Positions 49,454 through 59,998 of a stretch of DNA of 64,000 nt are shown piece after piece. The notes beneath the pieces are model-generated. The model saw only the letters and a list, made by a program, of their open reading frames with translations. It searched no databases and was not told the DNA's origin. Source of the DNA: Vicingaceae bacterium. GTDB lineage: Bacteria > Bacteroidota > Bacteroidia > Flavobacteriales_E > Vicingaceae. How positions within the stretch are numbered: the stretch's first letter is position 1; every line of letters begins with the position of its first letter. The position numbers and the translations under genes are program-made. The stretch covers positions 1-64,000 of the forward strand of contig JAGYIE010000003.1 of the NCBI GenBank assembly GCA_018402765.1, read 5' to 3'.

Positions 49454-52400
49454 TTATTTACCATGACATTGCTTGTATTTTTTTCCACTTCCACAAGGGC
49501 AAGGCTCATTTCTTCCTACGCGCTTTTCTGCAACTATAGGTTGCGTTACCTGTCGTTCTTGAGTGTTTTGTCCTGCTTGCTGTCCTCTGCTTGGTTGTTG
49601 CTGCTGATTTGTTCCTTGTGGAGTTTCAGAGCGAGAAGTTTGCAATCTAGGCTGCTCTTTCTGCTGAGGTGCATTCTGTACTTGTGCTTGTTGATTAGGA
49701 TCTTGAACCGGCAAATTGCCTTTTACTAAGAATCCAATAGCTTCTTTGTTTGTTCGATCAATCATTTGTTTGAACAATTCAAAAGCCTCAAATTTATAAA
49801 TCAATAATGGATCTTTTTGCTCATATACAGCACCTTGAACAGACTGCTTTAAGTCATCCATTTCACGTAAATGCTCTTTCCATGAGTTATCAATCATTGC
49901 TAATATGATGTTACGCTCAAATGTTGCTAGTAGCTCTTTACCTTGAGAGTCATATGATTTCTTTAGGTCTGCAACTACCTGAATTGATTTCTTGCCATCT
50001 GTAAATGGAATAACAATATTTTTATATTGATCGCCTTGGTTCTCGAAAACATCTTTAATCACCGGATACGCCGTTTCAGCCACTACTTTTGATTTTCTGG
50101 TGTAGTGATCCATAGCTTTTTGATAGAGTTGATCGGTCAGCTCGTTGTTATTAGCTTGCATAAATCCTTTTTCATCTACAGGAGATTCAATAGAGAAATT
50201 ACGAATTACATCCATCTTGAAATTATCAAAATCCCGCATCTCCAAATTTTCTTCAACCAATGCACTAGATGTATCATACATCATATTAGCGATATCTACA
50301 CTAATTCGCTCGCCAAATAAAGCATTCCGTCTTCTTTTGTAAATTACTTCACGCTGAGAGTTCATGATATCATCATACTCCAAAAGTCGCTTTCGCACAC
50401 CAAAGTTGTTTTCTTCAACCTTTTTCTGTGCTCGCTCAATTGATTTAGAAATCATTGAATGCTGAATTACTTCGCCTTCTTCAATTCCCATTCGGTCCAT
50501 TAGCTTGGCTATTCTGTCTGAGCCAAATAGACGCATCAAGTTGTCTTCTAAAGAGACATAAAATTGAGAGCTACCTGGGTCTCCTTGACGACCTGCACGA
50601 CCTCTTAATTGTCTATCAACTCGTCTGGATTCGTGACGCTCAGTACCTATAATAGCAAGTCCGCCCGCTTCTTTTACTTCTTGGCTCAACTTAATATCGG
50701 TTCCTCTACCCGCCATGTTGGTTGCAATGGTAACAGCACCAGTTTTACCTGCTTCTGCTACTACATCTGCTTCTTTTTGGTGAAGTTTTGCATTCAGAAC
50801 TTGGTGTTTAATCCCTTTCATTTTAAGCATTCTGCTTAATAATTCAGAAATTTCAACGGAGGTAGTACCTACTAATACTGGTCTTCCTTCGGCGACTAAT
50901 CTTACAACTTCATCGCTTACAGCGTTGTATTTTTCGCGTGTGGTTTTGTAAACCAAATCCTCGCGGTCATCCCTAGCTATTGGTCGGTTAGTAGGAATTA
51001 CTACTACATCTAGTTCATAGATATCCCAGAATTCTCCTGCTTCAGTTTCAGCCGTACCTGTCATGCCCGATAGCTTGTGGTACATTCTGAAATAATTTTG
51101 TAAAGTTACAGTAGCATATGTCTGAGTTGCTGCTTCCACTTTTGCATTTTCTTTAGCTTCTATCGCTTGGTGCAGACCATCAGAATATCTTCTACCTTCC
51201 ATAATACGTCCAGTCTGCTCGTCTACAATTTTCACCTTGTTGTCCATTACCACATACTCCGTATCCTTTTCAAATAGGGTGTAGGCCTTTAGCAATTGAT
51301 TTATGGTATGTATCCTTTCTGCTTTTACAGAATAGTCTTGAATTATTGCTTCTTTTTTCGCTAGCTTTTCTTCATCAGAAATAGCTTGTTTTTCAAGGTC
51401 TGTAATTGATAAGTTAATATCAGGTAAAATAAAAAATTCTTTATCATCACCTGATTCTGCCGAAATAAGATCTAACCCTTTTTCTGTTAACTCAATTGTA
51501 TTGTTTTTTTCATCAATCGTAAAGTAAAGTTCTGCGTCTACAATATGCATTTCCTTACCTTGGTCTTGTAAGTAATAATTTTCAACTTTTTGCAACCTAG
51601 CTCTTATTCCTGGCTCGGATAAAAACTTAATTAATGCTTTGTTTTTAGGCAGCCCTCTAAAAGAACGAAGTAAAGCCATGCTCGCTTCTTCCTCTTTTTT
51701 CTTTCCTTCTTTACCCTCAAAGTTCGCATCTCCTTGATATGCTTTTTTAGCGTCAGCCAATAATGTAGTAATCAACTTTTTCTGAGCAGCGTGTAGCTTT
51801 TCTATTCTTGGTTTTAATTCATAAAACTCGTGAATATCTCCTTTTGGAGTTGGCCCAGAAATAATTAAGGGAGTTCTAGCGTCATCAATTAATACAGAAT
51901 CGACCTCATCGACTATCGCATAGTGGTGTTTGCGTTGTACTAAATCATCAGATGATCTGGCCATATTATCACGCAAATAATCAAATCCAAACTCATTATT
52001 TGTTCCATAAGTGATGTCTGCTAAATAGGCCTTTCTTCGCTCTTCTGAATTGGGTTGATGCTTATCAATACAATCGATAGTCATACCGTGAAATTCGAAT
52101 AAAGGTCCCATCCATTCACTATCTCTCTTTGCCAAGTAATCATTTACGGTAACCAAATGAACGCCTCTTTCTGCAAGTGCATTTAGGTAAACTGGCAGTG
52201 TAGCAACCAACGTTTTACCTTCACCTGTAGCCATTTCAGCAATTTTACCTTGGTGTAATGTTATACCTCCGATTAACTGAACATCGTAGTGAACCATATT
52301 CCACATTACCTCGGTGCCTGCGGCATCCCATCGGTTGTGCCATAATGCTTTATCACCTATAATTTGTACGTTATCCCGCTTAGCAGCAAATTCTCGATCC

Positions 52401-52810
52401 ATTTCATTGGCTGTAACTTCTACTTTTTCATTTTCAGTAAATCGTCGTGCAGTTTCTTTAACTACTGCAAATGCTTGAGGAAGTATTTCTAAAAGGGTGT
52501 CTTCTATTTTTTCAATTATCTGTTTCTCAAGTTCATCTACCTCTTTGTAAAAATTTTCTTTTTTATCAACATCCTCTAAAGCCTCAATATCAATCTTTAG
52601 TTGATTGATTTTTTCATGCTCTCCTTGATAAGATGACCGAATTGTAGATTTAAAATCTGCAGTCATCGCTCTAAGTTGGTCGTTAGAAATACTGCCTAAC
52701 TTTTCGTATTCTGATTTTATTTTTTCAACTAGTGGGCTTAATGCTTTAATATCTCTATCGGATTTATTTCCTAATATTTTTCCGAATAACTTATTGATTG
52801 AACCTAACAT
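49454..52810 (-). CDS. secA: Preprotein translocase ATPase SecA
   Basis: 1118 residues, longer than the 901 of E. coli, as usual in Bacteroidota. The motor has [20 protein letters not shown] (Walker A), [19 protein letters not shown] (Walker B, helicase-like), [12 protein letters not shown] and [19 protein letters not shown]. The C-terminus has a Gln-rich linker and a SEC-C zinc motif [17 protein letters not shown]. It drives secretory proteins through SecYEG. A TACTTTTG -7 box precedes it. Confidence 0.96.
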   Translation of the reverse strand: MLGSINKLFGKILGNKSDRDIKALSPLVEKIKSEYEKLGSISNDQLRAMTADFKSTIRSSYQGEHEKINQLKIDIEALEDVDKKENFYKEVDELEKQIIEKIEDTLLEILPQAFAVVKETARRFTENEKVEVTANEMDREFAAKRDNVQIIGDKALWHNRWDAAGTEVMWNMVHYDVQLIGGITLHQGKIAEMATGEGKTLVATLPVYLNALAERGVHLVTVNDYLAKRDSEWMGPLFEFHGMTIDCIDKHQPNSEERRKAYLADITYGTNNEFGFDYLRDNMARSSDDLVQRKHHYAIVDEVDSVLIDDARTPLIISGPTPKGDIHEFYELKPRIEKLHAAQKKLITTLLADAKKAYQGDANFEGKEGKKKEEEASMALLRSFRGLPKNKALIKFLSEPGIRARLQKVENYYLQDQGKEMHIVDAELYFTIDEKNNTIELTEKGLDLISAESGDDKEFFILPDINLSITDLEKQAISDEEKLAKKEAIIQDYSVKAERIHTINQLLKAYTLFEKDTEYVVMDNKVKIVDEQTGRIMEGRRYSDGLHQAIEAKENAKVEAATQTYATVTLQNYFRMYHKLSGMTGTAETEAGEFWDIYELDVVVIPTNRPIARDDREDLVYKTTREKYNAVSDEVVRLVAEGRPVLVGTTSVEISELLSRMLKMKGIKHQVLNAKLHQKEADVVAEAGKTGAVTIATNMAGRGTDIKLSQEVKEAGGLAIIGTERHESRRVDRQLRGRAGRQGDPGSSQFYVSLEDNLMRLFGSDRIAKLMDRMGIEEGEVIQHSMISKSIERAQKKVEENNFGVRKRLLEYDDIMNSQREVIYKRRRNALFGERISVDIANMMYDTSSALVEENLEMRDFDNFKMDVIRNFSIESPVDEKGFMQANNNELTDQLYQKAMDHYTRKSKVVAETAYPVIKDVFENQGDQYKNIVIPFTDGKKSIQVVADLKKSYDSQGKELLATFERNIILAMIDNSWKEHLREMDDLKQSVQGAVYEQKDPLLIYKFEAFELFKQMIDRTNKEAIGFLVKGNLPVQDPNQQAQVQNAPQQKEQPRLQTSRSETPQGTNQQQQPSRGQQAGQNTQERQVTQPIVAEKRVGRNEPCPCGSGKKYKQCHGK

Positions 52811-52844
52811 ATATATCTTCTATTCTTCTTAAAAAATCTAGTTC

Positions 52845-52852
52845 CAAAAGTA
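52845..52852 (-). promoter_or_regulatory. -7 box TACTTTTG for secA
   Basis: TAnnTTTG match on the minus strand, 35 bases before the ATG at 52810. Confidence 0.5.
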
Positions 52853-52905
52853 GGTAAATTAATGCGCTTTTTGTTTGTTATTCATGGTTAAAAGAACCAG
52901 AAAAA

Positions 52906-52936
52906 AACCCCGTTTCAAGCTTATTGGAACGGGGTT
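52906..52936 (-). terminator. Terminator after the DUF2795 gene
   Basis: AACCCCGTT and AACGGGGTT form the stem with a 13-base loop; T-rich in the minus direction. Confidence 0.82.
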
Positions 52937-52954
52937 ACTAATTTTTCTAATTTT

Positions 52955-53176
52955 TTAATATTCATCTTCATTAAAGAAGAAATCTTCCTTCGTGGGATAA
53001 TCTGGCCATATATCTTCTATGGTTTCGTAAGACTCACCTTCATCTTCCAATTCTTGTAAGTTTTCTACCACTTCTAATGGTGCACCAGTTCTGATGGCAA
53101 AGTCAATTAACTCATCTTTGGTTGCGGGCCATGGAGCATCTTCTAAATTTGAAGCAAGTTCAAGCGTCCAGTACAT
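52955..53176 (-). CDS. DUF2795 family small protein
   Basis: 73 residues, acidic. WTLELASNLEDAPWPATKDE followed by IDFAIRTGAPLEVVENLQEL is the DUF2795 fold of two helices. Function unknown, conserved in Bacteroidota. Has its own TACATTTG promoter box and terminator, so it is monocistronic. Confidence 0.8.
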   Translation of the reverse strand: MYWTLELASNLEDAPWPATKDELIDFAIRTGAPLEVVENLQELEDEGESYETIEDIWPDYPTKEDFFFNEDEY

Positions 53177-53198
53177 AATCTTCTAATTTTGATTTTTG

Positions 53199-53206
53199 CA
53201 AATGTA
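53199..53206 (-). promoter_or_regulatory. -7 box TACATTTG for the DUF2795 gene
   Basis: TAnnTTTG match on the minus strand, 22 bases before the ATG. Confidence 0.5.
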
Positions 53207-53292
53207 ATTTTTTCAGGCGTGAAATTTCACATTTTAAAAAAATCATTAATAATTATTTAATTTACTCTATTGTAGTATTTTATATTCATAAA

Positions 53293-53841
53293 TTACTGGC
53301 GTGGTACCCAAGGGGTCTCGGGGGCGCCAAGTTTTTTCGTCAGATATCTTGATAAAACGAATAAATAATCTGAAAGTCTGTTTAGGTATTGCATAATAGT
53401 CTCATCTACAAGAGATTCTTCGCTTAAATGAACCGTAATTCGTTCTGCTCTTCTACAAACACATCGTGCAACATGACAAAAACTAATTGCTTGATTACCT
53501 CCCGGTAACACGAAGTTTCGCATTGGAGGAAGTTCTTCATCCATTTTGTCTATTTCATTTTCTAAAAATTCAATGTCAGCATTAGAGAGCTCAGGGAGTT
53601 TCATTTTAGACGTTTCGGGATCAGCTGCTAATAATGAGCCTATAGTGAATAAACGATCTTGGACTTCTAAAAGTACATTCGTTGGATGTTCTCCTATTTT
53701 GTGATCTCTAATAACACCAATATATGAGTTCAATTCATCAACGGTTCCATAGGATTCTATTCGTAAGTGGTGTTTTGGTACTCTTGTTCCCCCAATTAAT
53801 GAAGTCATTCCCTTATCACCTTTCTTTGTGTAAACTTTCAT
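53293..53841 (-). CDS. PduO-type cob(I)alamin adenosyltransferase
   Basis: 182 residues. KVYTKKGDKGMTSLIGGTRV at the N-terminus binds ATP. ESYGTVDELNSYIGVIRD and RRAERITVHL, then YLNRLSDYLFVLSRYLTKK, complete the PduO signature. It adenosylates cobalamin to form coenzyme B12. Full length. Confidence 0.92.
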   Translation of the reverse strand: MKVYTKKGDKGMTSLIGGTRVPKHHLRIESYGTVDELNSYIGVIRDHKIGEHPTNVLLEVQDRLFTIGSLLAADPETSKMKLPELSNADIEFLENEIDKMDEELPPMRNFVLPGGNQAISFCHVARCVCRRAERITVHLSEESLVDETIMQYLNRLSDYLFVLSRYLTKKLGAPETPWVPRQ

Positions 53842-53885
53842 GTAGACTTTCTTTAGATTTCCAAACAGCCTGGAGGCAGGTTTGT

Positions 53886-54593
53886 TTAATTTGCCGCTAA
53901 AGTAATGTTTTCGTTTTTGATATCCGATTCAATAACTCCATCTCTTAACCTTATAATTCGATGTGCATGCTTTGCAATATCCTCCTCGTGAGTAACTAAA
54001 ATAATGGTATTTCCTTTTTTGTGTATATCATCAAATAAGGCCATAATTTCATAGGAGGTTTTAGTGTCCAGATTTCCTGTTGGTTCATCAGCTAATATTA
54101 TCGAAGGTGAGTTTACCATGGCTCTAGCTACTGCTACACGTTGTCGCTGTCCTCCTGACAATTCATTTGGTTTGTGGTCTAATCGATCACTTAAACCAAC
54201 TTGGGTTAGCATATTTTTGGCAGTGATTGTTCTATCTTTCGAGTTCTTTCCTGCATATATAAGTGGGAGTGCAACATTCCCGAGTGCAGTAGATCTCGGT
54301 AGTAAATTAAATGTCTGAAATACGAATCCAATTTCTTTATTTCGTATTTCTGCTAATTCATTGTCAGTTAGCTTGCTAACATTTTTATTATTTAAGATAT
54401 AATCTCCACCTGATGGGGTGTCTAGGCATCCCAGAATATTCATTAAAGTTGATTTTCCTGAACCTGAAGGTCCCATCAATGCAACGTATTCATTTTTTTG
54501 TACTTCAAAAGTGATGCCCTTTAAAACTTTAATAAGTTCAGATCCTAACTTAAAGTTACGCGTAAGGTTATTGATACTAATTATTGGATTCAT
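53886..54593 (-). CDS. ABC transporter ATP-binding protein (LolD/MacB-like)
   Basis: 235 residues. Walker [16 protein letters not shown], signature [15 protein letters not shown], Walker [12 protein letters not shown] and the switch histidine in [13 protein letters not shown]. The sequence type (INNLTRNF..G...K.L, TPSGGDY..N) is that of LolD/MacB ATPases, which move lipoproteins or substrates out of the inner membrane. No permease gene is adjacent, so the partner lies elsewhere. Confidence 0.92.
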   Translation of the reverse strand: MNPIISINNLTRNFKLGSELIKVLKGITFEVQKNEYVALMGPSGSGKSTLMNILGCLDTPSGGDYILNNKNVSKLTDNELAEIRNKEIGFVFQTFNLLPRSTALGNVALPLIYAGKNSKDRTITAKNMLTQVGLSDRLDHKPNELSGGQRQRVAVARAMVNSPSIILADEPTGNLDTKTSYEIMALFDDIHKKGNTIILVTHEEDIAKHAHRIIRLRDGVIESDIKNENITLAAN

Positions 54594-54609
54594 ATGCTGG
54601 AATTTACAT

Positions 54610-54617
54610 CAAATTTA
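54610..54617 (-). promoter_or_regulatory. -7 box TAAATTTG for the ABC ATPase gene
   Basis: TAnnTTTG match on the minus strand, 16 bases before the ATG. Confidence 0.45.
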
Positions 54618-54643
54618 TTGAAATCTAATAGATGTTAGCGAAC

Positions 54644-55432
54644 TTAATGATAAACGGTAAAATCTTCTTTTGTCTGTTCATTTCTGAAAAATACAAGTCC
54701 AAAGTGAAATAAATCTATGGTTACTTTTACTCGTTTGTTGATCTTAATTTTCTTCCAAGCTTTCGTCATACCTTTACTCCAATAGATATCGTCGAAAATG
54801 AATATGCTTTCATTTGTAGTGTATGGTAAACATTGTTCAAAATAGCCAATTGTAGCATCTTCAGTATGGTTTCCATCAAAATAGACTAAATCAACTTTGT
54901 CCAGTTGCTTTAATGCGATTGGCAGTTGTTGGCTAAACTCTCCAATTACTGAAGTAATATTTTTAGCATTCAATTTTTGAAAATTTAGCTGAGCTACTTT
55001 AGCTATATTGTGGCAGCCTTCTATGGTAATTAGTTTGTTTTTTTCGCCCCATTGTGATAGGTATAATGAACTTAATCCGAATGAGGTTCCTAACTCAATT
55101 GCTACCTCAGGTTGGAAATGGTTCCCTAATCTAAATAGAAGTTGAGCTTGCTTTTTTGGTTTTAGGGCAGCTTTAGCTATGGACCTAATCGTTCGTTTGT
55201 TTTTCTTCGTGGTTCTAGACCCTGCTCCCAAATCTTCGACTATAATTTCTTGTTCAGTAAGTAAAAGTTTTGCTCTAAGGGATTCAATGTCCTCAAAAAC
55301 ATAATACTGATCTGTGTTATCAATTACTTCTTTTATTAATTGATAAACAAAGGGTGAATGTACACCATGTCCTCCCTTTTTGGACTGTAGGAGATGTCTA
55401 ATAAAATGATAGATGGCATGAAGGTAATTCAT
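54644..55432 (-). CDS. Class I SAM-dependent methyltransferase
   Basis: 262 residues. VAIELGTSFGLSSLYLSQWG holds the glycine-rich SAM-binding loop, ITIEGCHNIAKVAQ the acidic strand 2 end, and LDKVDLVYFDGNHTEDATIG strand 4. The DGNH motif resembles the catechol-O-methyltransferase-type group. The first 100 residues are helical and probably a cap. Substrate unknown. Confidence 0.75.
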   Translation of the reverse strand: MNYLHAIYHFIRHLLQSKKGGHGVHSPFVYQLIKEVIDNTDQYYVFEDIESLRAKLLLTEQEIIVEDLGAGSRTTKKNKRTIRSIAKAALKPKKQAQLLFRLGNHFQPEVAIELGTSFGLSSLYLSQWGEKNKLITIEGCHNIAKVAQLNFQKLNAKNITSVIGEFSQQLPIALKQLDKVDLVYFDGNHTEDATIGYFEQCLPYTTNESIFIFDDIYWSKGMTKAWKKIKINKRVKVTIDLFHFGLVFFRNEQTKEDFTVYH

Positions 55433-55505
55433 GTAGCGAATTTACTTTTTTGAACTAAGTAGTTCTTCATTTTATAGTATTCTATGATCGAAATACTCAA
55501 ACAAA

Positions 55506-55534
55506 AAACTCCTTACTAATTTAGTAAGGAGTTT
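55506..55534 (-). terminator. Terminator of the M13 peptidase gene
   Basis: Near-perfect 14-base stem AAACTCCTTACTAA and TTAGTAAGGAGTTT with a one-base centre, beginning 20 bases after the stop on the minus strand; A-rich on the plus strand, giving T in the minus direction. Confidence 0.8.
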
Positions 55535-55553
55535 ACTACTGTAAGTGTATTTA

Positions 55554-57599
55554 TTACCAAATAACTGCTCGTGTTGAGTCAGGTGCGACCATCGGGCTGT
55601 TCGCATCGCATCCAAATGCTTCACTAAATTCCCTAAGATTCGCTAAAGGCCCTCTTACTCTATATTCTCCCGGAGAGTGTGGGTCAGTAATAATTCTGTT
55701 TCTCAGTTCTTCTTCTGTCATGTTCATTTGCCATACTTGTGCCCATCCTAAAAAGAATCGTTGTTGCTGGGTAAAGCCATCAATTATTCCTGTCGCCTCT
55801 ATTCCTTCAAATGATTTTTCCATTGCATGATACGCTAAAATTAACCCTCCTAAATCTGCAATATTTTCACCTAGAGTTAATTTCCCATTTACAAATACGC
55901 TATCTAAAGCTTCAAAATTGCTAAACTGTTCAACTACTTTGTTTGCTCTTTCATCAAATGCCGCTCGGTCATTTTCAGTCCACCAGTTTTTTAAATTTCC
56001 TTCTGAATCATATTTGCTTCCCTGATCATCAAAACCATGAGTAAATTCATGACCTATCACAGCTCCAATTCCACCATAATTTATTGCTGCATCAGCGCCT
56101 TTTTCATAAAAAGGGGGTTGTAAAATTCCTGCAGGAAATACAATTTCATTTTGAGAAGAACTGTAGTATGCATTTACTGTTTGAGGACTCATGAACCACT
56201 CGTCTTTGTCTACCGGCTTTCCTAATTTATTGATCATTTCCAGGAAATTGAATTTCCTGGCATTAAGGATATTTTGTGCAAAGTTATCCGAAATTTCAAG
56301 GCTGCTGTAATCCGTCCATTTGTCTGGGTAACCAATTTTCTTTTTGAAAGAAGCTAATTTTTCTAACGCTTTCTCTTTTGTAGAATCACCCATCCAAGTT
56401 AGATTCTCTATTCTTACTTTAAATGCAGATCTTAAATTTTCAACCATCTGGCTAACTTCAGCTTTACTTTCTTCAGGAAAATGGCGCTCTACAAATGCTT
56501 TTCCAAGTAATTCTCCTAAACTACCATTTACTGTTCCTAAAGCTCTTTTCCATCTTGGCTTCATTTCTTTTGTTCCTCTTAGAGTAGTTGCAAAAAAGTT
56601 GAAGTTTTGTTTTTCAAAGTCGTCTCCTAAGTAAGAAGCCATATTGTCTGCTAAATGCCATTGCATATAGGTTTTCCATTCTTCAATAGTAAATTTATCT
56701 AAAAATGAAATCGCACCTTTTATAAATTCAGGTTGCCCTACAATAACGTCCTCTACGCTAGATAAACCCAACGTTCCAATATAACCATCCCAGTCTACTC
56801 CTTTAAATTCATTCTTAAAGTCAGCGAAACTAAATTTGTTGTACGTTTTGTCTGGATCTCTTCTTTCTACTCGGCTCATAGAAATTTCTGCTAAAGCAGT
56901 TTCAATTTTAATAATTGTTTCCGCTTTTATGTTGGTTGTTGCTTTTGCATCTCCTAGCAATGAGAATATTTTTTGGATATGCTCGGAATAAGCCGTTTTA
57001 ATAGTTTCTGACTTTTCATCTGTTTTTAAATAATAGTCTCTATCTGGAAGTGTAAGGCCACTTTGATAAACATGTGTAATGTATGCTGAGCTGTTTTTGT
57101 CATCTTGCCCAATATACATACCAAACATAGAACCTATGCCCATAGTGCTAAATTTAGAAGCTAGCTGTATAAGCTCTTCTTTTGTTTTTATTGCTGCAAT
57201 TTCTTCCATATAAGGCATGATTGGCGTAGCTCCTAGTTCTGTTAGCTTTGCTGTATCCATTGCACTTTTATAAAAATCTCCTATTTGCTGCTCTTTGCTA
57301 CCTGCTTTTGCATCTGTCAATGCAGCATATTCATCTAGGATTGCTCTTAATCGAGTGTTATTCCCTTCTGTAACTACATTAAAACTACTCCATCGACTTT
57401 CTGTAGATGGTATTGGGTTGTCTTTTAACCAGCCACCAATAGCATACTGATAAAAGTTATCACACGGGGCTACAGTAGTGTCTAGGTTTGAAAGATCAAA
57501 ACCACTTGGAGTTTTCTCCTCTACAAGAGTGTTCTCTTTTGGTGCCTGCTGACATGCCATTAATAAAGCAGCAGGAAGAATTAAGTAAATTTTTTTCAT
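55554..57599 (-). CDS. M13-family (neprilysin-like) zinc metallopeptidase lipoprotein
   Basis: 681 residues from the ATG at 57599; a TTG at 57605 is less likely. Lipobox LPAALLMAC at the N-terminus. N-terminal DTTVAPCDNFYQYAIGGWL is typical of M13. The zinc site reads VIGHEFTHGFDDQG, with the third ligand in ENIADLGGL. Family members cut small peptides and are anchored to membranes. Length fits the family. A TAAGTTTG promoter box lies 21 bases upstream. Confidence 0.93.
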   Translation of the reverse strand: MKKIYLILPAALLMACQQAPKENTLVEEKTPSGFDLSNLDTTVAPCDNFYQYAIGGWLKDNPIPSTESRWSSFNVVTEGNNTRLRAILDEYAALTDAKAGSKEQQIGDFYKSAMDTAKLTELGATPIMPYMEEIAAIKTKEELIQLASKFSTMGIGSMFGMYIGQDDKNSSAYITHVYQSGLTLPDRDYYLKTDEKSETIKTAYSEHIQKIFSLLGDAKATTNIKAETIIKIETALAEISMSRVERRDPDKTYNKFSFADFKNEFKGVDWDGYIGTLGLSSVEDVIVGQPEFIKGAISFLDKFTIEEWKTYMQWHLADNMASYLGDDFEKQNFNFFATTLRGTKEMKPRWKRALGTVNGSLGELLGKAFVERHFPEESKAEVSQMVENLRSAFKVRIENLTWMGDSTKEKALEKLASFKKKIGYPDKWTDYSSLEISDNFAQNILNARKFNFLEMINKLGKPVDKDEWFMSPQTVNAYYSSSQNEIVFPAGILQPPFYEKGADAAINYGGIGAVIGHEFTHGFDDQGSKYDSEGNLKNWWTENDRAAFDERANKVVEQFSNFEALDSVFVNGKLTLGENIADLGGLILAYHAMEKSFEGIEATGIIDGFTQQQRFFLGWAQVWQMNMTEEELRNRIITDPHSPGEYRVRGPLANLREFSEAFGCDANSPMVAPDSTRAVIW

Positions 57600-57619
57600 G
57601 ATCAACGATTATTTGAAAA

Positions 57620-57627
57620 CAAACTTA
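57620..57627 (-). promoter_or_regulatory. -7 box TAAGTTTG for the M13 peptidase gene
   Basis: TAnnTTTG match on the minus strand, 20 bases before the ATG. Confidence 0.5.
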
Positions 57628-57703
57628 ACTTTTTGATTTAATAAAATGCTGGTTTTTGTACAAAAGGTAACGTATTGGGACAAATGGTGGGTCGATATAA
57701 AAT

Positions 57704-57733
57704 AGAAAAAGCAGATCAACGATCCGCTTTTTC
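57704..57733. other. Intergenic hairpin between divergent genes
   Basis: GAAAAAGCAGATC and GATCCGCTTTTTC pair with one mismatch around AAC. It has terminator-like ends but no gene runs into it from either side; the remaining part of the 343-base region holds only the flanking promoter boxes. Confidence 0.5.
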
Positions 57734-57918
57734 CATTCCCTAAAAAACTACTACTGAATTATGAACCTCTAGAAAGGCTGTAATCATTCCTGATTACTCT
57801 TCAAATATAAAACATTTTTTCAAATTATGTATTAGTACGTACGTATTTTGTTAAAAAAAGAGATAATTCCTTGATATAGAATGTACATTTTTTAATATTC
57901 TCTTAACTCAGACAATAT

Positions 57919-57926
57919 TACTTTTG
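57919..57926 (+). promoter_or_regulatory. -7 box TACTTTTG before the T9SS type B gene
   Basis: TAnnTTTG match, 22 bases before the TTG start at 57949. Confidence 0.5.
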
Positions 57927-57948
57927 CGCTGAACAAAAAAAGTATGCT

Positions 57949-59670
57949 TTGAATAAACTATTTCTTTCGCTAATATTATTGTTATCAATCAATTTAAAGG
58001 CACAGTTAAACGACCTAATTATTACCGAATTCGTTGATTGGAATTCTGGTTCAGGTTTTGCCATTAAAATTTATAATCCGACTTCAAGCGCAATAAACCT
58101 GTCCAATTATTATTTCCATTATTTCACAAACGGCTCTGCAAGTTTTGCAGCAAGTGAACAACTATCCGGTATTTTGTCCTCTAATCAATCCATGACGATT
58201 GCTAATAATCCTTCAGATTTTACCATGCCTTGTACATTTGATCTTGTATTAACCACTATTACTGCCGGAACGAATGATAATGACGGAGTAGCAATAACAA
58301 GGGGGCCTGCATCAGTAAACCATACTGCTTCACAATTTGTAGACATGATAAATTGTTTTGGAACAAACGTAGCGCCTAGGATAGATGGAACAGCTAGAGG
58401 TTTGTATAAGAAGACAATAAAAAGAAATAGTAATAATTGCACACGTTATACTTCTATTAATGGTGTTGCAAATAATTCTTGGCCTGCTTCTTCTTCATCT
58501 AATGTTTTGGGGTGGACTGTTAGTTCTGTAGGCTGTTTAAGTGGCGGTAATAGCTTTAATCCGTTCTATATTCAACAGACAATAAATGTTTCATTTTGTT
58601 ATGGAGATAGTGCTTTGATAGGGGGTAGGTATATTAAATCAACTGGTGTTTACAGAGATACGCTTCCTGCATTTAATAGTTGTGATAGCGTAGTGCTGTA
58701 TTCTGTAAATGTTGAAAACCTAAAGGTAAAGAGCAATTCAATATCAATTTGTCAAGGCGATTCTATATTTCTTCAAGGAGCATTCCAGTTTGCGCCTGGA
58801 ACTTATTTTGATACCATTTTGAATTCAGCTGGATGCGATACTTTATTGACAACAACATTATTACTAAATGGAGTTATTAGAACTAGTGAACAAATCAACT
58901 TATGTGAAGGTGATAGTTATCTGTTCAAGGGCCAAAATATTACCTCTGCAGGTGTATATTCAGATACTAGCGTTACCAATGGAGGTTGCGACAGTATTCA
59001 TGATTTAATTGTATCCATAAATCAAGCTATTTCTATTAACGAGGTATTTACAATTTGTGATGGCGAGTCTGTTAACATAAATGGAATATTGGTAGCTAAT
59101 TCTACAACGATCCAATATATGCGGCAAAATCCGAATGGATGCGATACTTTAGTTGATGCTATTGTAAACGTGATAAATGTAAATGCTGATTATACATATT
59201 CTAAAGACCCCTTTAATCCTTTATTATATGCTTTTTCTGCTACTGATCAAACAGGCAGTCAATACTTTTGGGATTTTGGAGATGGAGTTACTTCAACCCA
59301 ACTAAACCCTGCCCATCTGTTTGCTCCTGGTGTATATTTTATTAAGCTTCTTGTAATTGGAGAAAATGGATGTGAAAGCTATTTCGAAAAGCAAATAGTC
59401 ATTTCAGAAATGACCGAAAATCTTTTTATTCCTAATGTATTTACACCAAATAATGATGGAGTAAATGATGTTTTTAAATTAACATTCAATTCCCCTTTTC
59501 AAATCAGCATATTAATTTATAATAGATGGGGAGAGTTACTTTATGAATCTACTGATTGTTATTTTGAATGGAATGGACGATACAAAGGAAGAGACGCACA
59601 GTCAGGGACCTATGTTTACATTATTTCGGGAAAATACAACCAAAAGGGCACATTGACTCTTTTGAGGTAG
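57949..59670 (+). CDS. Secreted protein with lamin-tail and PKD domains and gliding-type (type B) sorting domain
   Basis: 573 residues from a TTG start; the ATG at 57944 stops after two codons. Signal at 1-18 (ends NLKAQ). Residues about 20-160 resemble a lamin-tail domain (DLIITEFVDWNSGSG, FAIKIYNPTSSAINL). Three Cys-containing repeats follow with C.GDS....G....GVY.DT, then a PKD domain (YFWDFGDGVTST) and the C-terminal IPNVFTPNNDGVNDVFKL, IYNRWGELLYES, GTYVYIISG tail. It is exported by the type IX system and probably surface-attached, with an adhesive role. Confidence 0.88.
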   Translation: MNKLFLSLILLLSINLKAQLNDLIITEFVDWNSGSGFAIKIYNPTSSAINLSNYYFHYFTNGSASFAASEQLSGILSSNQSMTIANNPSDFTMPCTFDLVLTTITAGTNDNDGVAITRGPASVNHTASQFVDMINCFGTNVAPRIDGTARGLYKKTIKRNSNNCTRYTSINGVANNSWPASSSSNVLGWTVSSVGCLSGGNSFNPFYIQQTINVSFCYGDSALIGGRYIKSTGVYRDTLPAFNSCDSVVLYSVNVENLKVKSNSISICQGDSIFLQGAFQFAPGTYFDTILNSAGCDTLLTTTLLLNGVIRTSEQINLCEGDSYLFKGQNITSAGVYSDTSVTNGGCDSIHDLIVSINQAISINEVFTICDGESVNINGILVANSTTIQYMRQNPNGCDTLVDAIVNVINVNADYTYSKDPFNPLLYAFSATDQTGSQYFWDFGDGVTSTQLNPAHLFAPGVYFIKLLVIGENGCESYFEKQIVISEMTENLFIPNVFTPNNDGVNDVFKLTFNSPFQISILIYNRWGELLYESTDCYFEWNGRYKGRDAQSGTYVYIISGKYNQKGTLTLLR

Positions 59671-59725
59671 AGCTCCTTTTCAATAAAATTTTGGCAAAAA
59701 AAGACTTACTAATTTATTAAGTTTC

Positions 59726-59738
59726 TTTGTGGGCGATA
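59726..59738. repeat. 13-bp copy of the tRNA-Val 3' end
   Basis: TTTGTGGGCGATA occurs here and at 59995-60007, where it spans the 3' end of tRNA-Val. A direct repeat at a tRNA 3' end is what site-specific integration leaves, though 13 bases is short. Confidence 0.45.
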
Positions 59739-59887
59739 TTCTGTGGGAATATGATTTGCAGTCATCTTCGAACCAATGGTTCTCCAGTTTTTAAACGGAA
59801 TGCACAGAATTAATATAGCTAAAGATTATGGCGTATAAAAAGTAGGCTCAGTAGATCTTTTGGTAGTTCCAATTTTCTTATATTATG

Positions 59888-59937
59888 CTAAAATCTGGAT
59901 CTTATTTAATTTACACACAACTTTTGTTATTGACCCA
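59888..59937. repeat. IS-end-like repeat, copy 2, beside tRNA-Val
   Basis: CTAAAATCTGGATCTTATTT, AATTTACACACAACTTTTGTT and ATTGACCCA match copy 1 at 36854-36922 with a 20-base gap. Both copies lie 50-90 bases from a tRNA 3' end in the same orientation. Confidence 0.6.
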
Positions 59938-59961
59938 TTAACAGAGCTAAAAATAGGACAT

Positions 59962-59997
59962 AAAAAAACTCTCTTGATTCTTCAAGAGAGTTTTTTT
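59962..59997 (-). terminator. Terminator of tRNA-Val
   Basis: AAAAAAACTCTCTTGA and TTCAAGAGAGTTTTTTT form a 15- to 16-base stem directly after the tRNA 3' end; T-run in both directions. Confidence 0.88.
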
Positions 59998-59998
59998 G

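Larger units (their letters stand above)
59671..59961. other. Intergenic region with IS-end and tRNA-end repeats
   Basis: Contains a 13-base copy of the tRNA-Val 3' end (59726-59738) and an IS-end-like repeat (59888-59937). No gene seen. It looks like the scar of an inserted element. Confidence 0.5.

Noticed and set aside
57704-57733. Terminator of a gene
   Set aside because: No gene ends near it on either strand; listed only as a hairpin.
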